A stretch of DNA of 6,494 nt from assembly GCF_030271215.1 (NCBI RefSeq), contig NZ_JASNGB010000083.1:1-6494 (forward strand). The letters are read 5' to 3'. Position 1 is the stretch's first letter, and the number at the start of each line of letters is the position of its first letter. A program made the translations under genes and the position numbers. Origin of the DNA: Deinococcus rhizophilus. GTDB lineage: Bacteria; Deinococcota; Deinococci; Deinococcales; Deinococcaceae. Shown here piece after piece: positions 6,275-6,494 of this stretch. The notes below the pieces were generated by a model. It was not told where the DNA came from, ran no database searches, and saw only the letters and a list, made by a program, of their open reading frames with translations.

Positions 6275-6494
6275 TCACAGTGCCTCGGCCAGGCCTTGAC
6301 GCTCCCCGACCCATAACCGTTTGAGGTTGATGCGCCCGTACACGTCCGGGTGGACATCCCGGATCAGCGGATGCACCGCCCGGCGCTTGACCCGGTGGTG
6401 GGTGAGGTTCACGTGGTGCCCACCGATCAGCCGCTCCTCCACCCGGTCGAGGATCGCCTCGAGGTCCCCAAACGTGCGCGCCGTGCGGTAGCCG
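6275..6494 (-). CDS. C-terminal part of an unrecognised protein (partial)
   Basis: An open frame enters from beyond the right edge and ends at TGA (6275-6277), giving the last 72 residues. It begins GYRTARTFGDLEAILDRVEE, an amphipathic acidic helix, followed by a His- and Arg-rich stretch (GGHHVNLTHHRVKRRAVHP) and a tail INLKRLWVGERQGLAEAL. Codon-position GC use and the protein-like pattern support real coding, although the frame is short. I do not recognise the family and see no catalytic motif in this part; the basic, His-rich segment might contact nucleic acid or metal, but that is speculation. It converges on the cyclodeaminase remnant with only 19 bp between the two ends and no visible terminator. 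Confidence 0.7.
   Translation of the reverse strand, partial: GYRTARTFGDLEAILDRVEERLIGGHHVNLTHHRVKRRAVHPLIRDVHPDVYGRINLKRLWVGERQGLAEAL

Noticed and set aside
5968..6357. 129-codon minus-strand open frame across the cyclodeaminase remnant
   Set aside because: It runs antisense to the recognisable cyclodeaminase C-terminus and overlaps the better supported partial gene at 6275-6494 in another frame.

Overview
The window is GC-rich throughout (about two thirds G+C by eye). The unused strand of the real genes carries long open frames, as expected at this base composition. The content (a stand-alone CheY-like receiver, large exported SPDG-repeat proteins, an ornithine cyclodeaminase remnant) fits a free-living bacterium of the Deinococcus type. 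That assignment is inferred from composition and protein style; no marker gene is present. There is no rRNA, tRNA, CRISPR array or recognisable insertion sequence.

Layout, left to right. 1-323 holds no convincing complete gene, but it carries a perfect 12-bp inverted repeat at 39-73. Four genes then lie on the minus strand, transcribed right to left: a 634-residue exported beta-propeller-like protein (3860-5764), a 204-residue HExxH protein that looks like a small metallopeptidase (2951-3565), a second exported beta-propeller-like protein of 665 residues (825-2822), and a single-domain response regulator (324-737). The gaps between them are 294, 128 and 87 bp, so they are not tightly coupled, and several may have their own promoters. 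The two large proteins are clear paralogs. They share a mid-protein block, a C-terminal cysteine pair and the ending VRDGN-x-L-x-WWRR. They also share a 15-bp element (13 of 15 bases the same) just upstream of their start codons.

To the right, about 5899-6255 on the plus strand is the decayed 3' part of an ornithine cyclodeaminase/mu-crystallin family gene. It is broken by frameshifts and lacks its N-terminal half. It converges on the C-terminal end of an unrecognised minus-strand gene (6275-6494) that runs off the window.

How the genes work together is not settled by the sequence. The two propeller proteins probably act outside the cytoplasm. The HExxH protein between them has no signal peptide and is presumably cytoplasmic. 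The receiver protein has no partner kinase in view. The region looks like a locus shaped by tandem duplication beside a decaying metabolic gene. The most distinctive item is the paralog pair around the HExxH gene; I see no recognised defence or mobile system.
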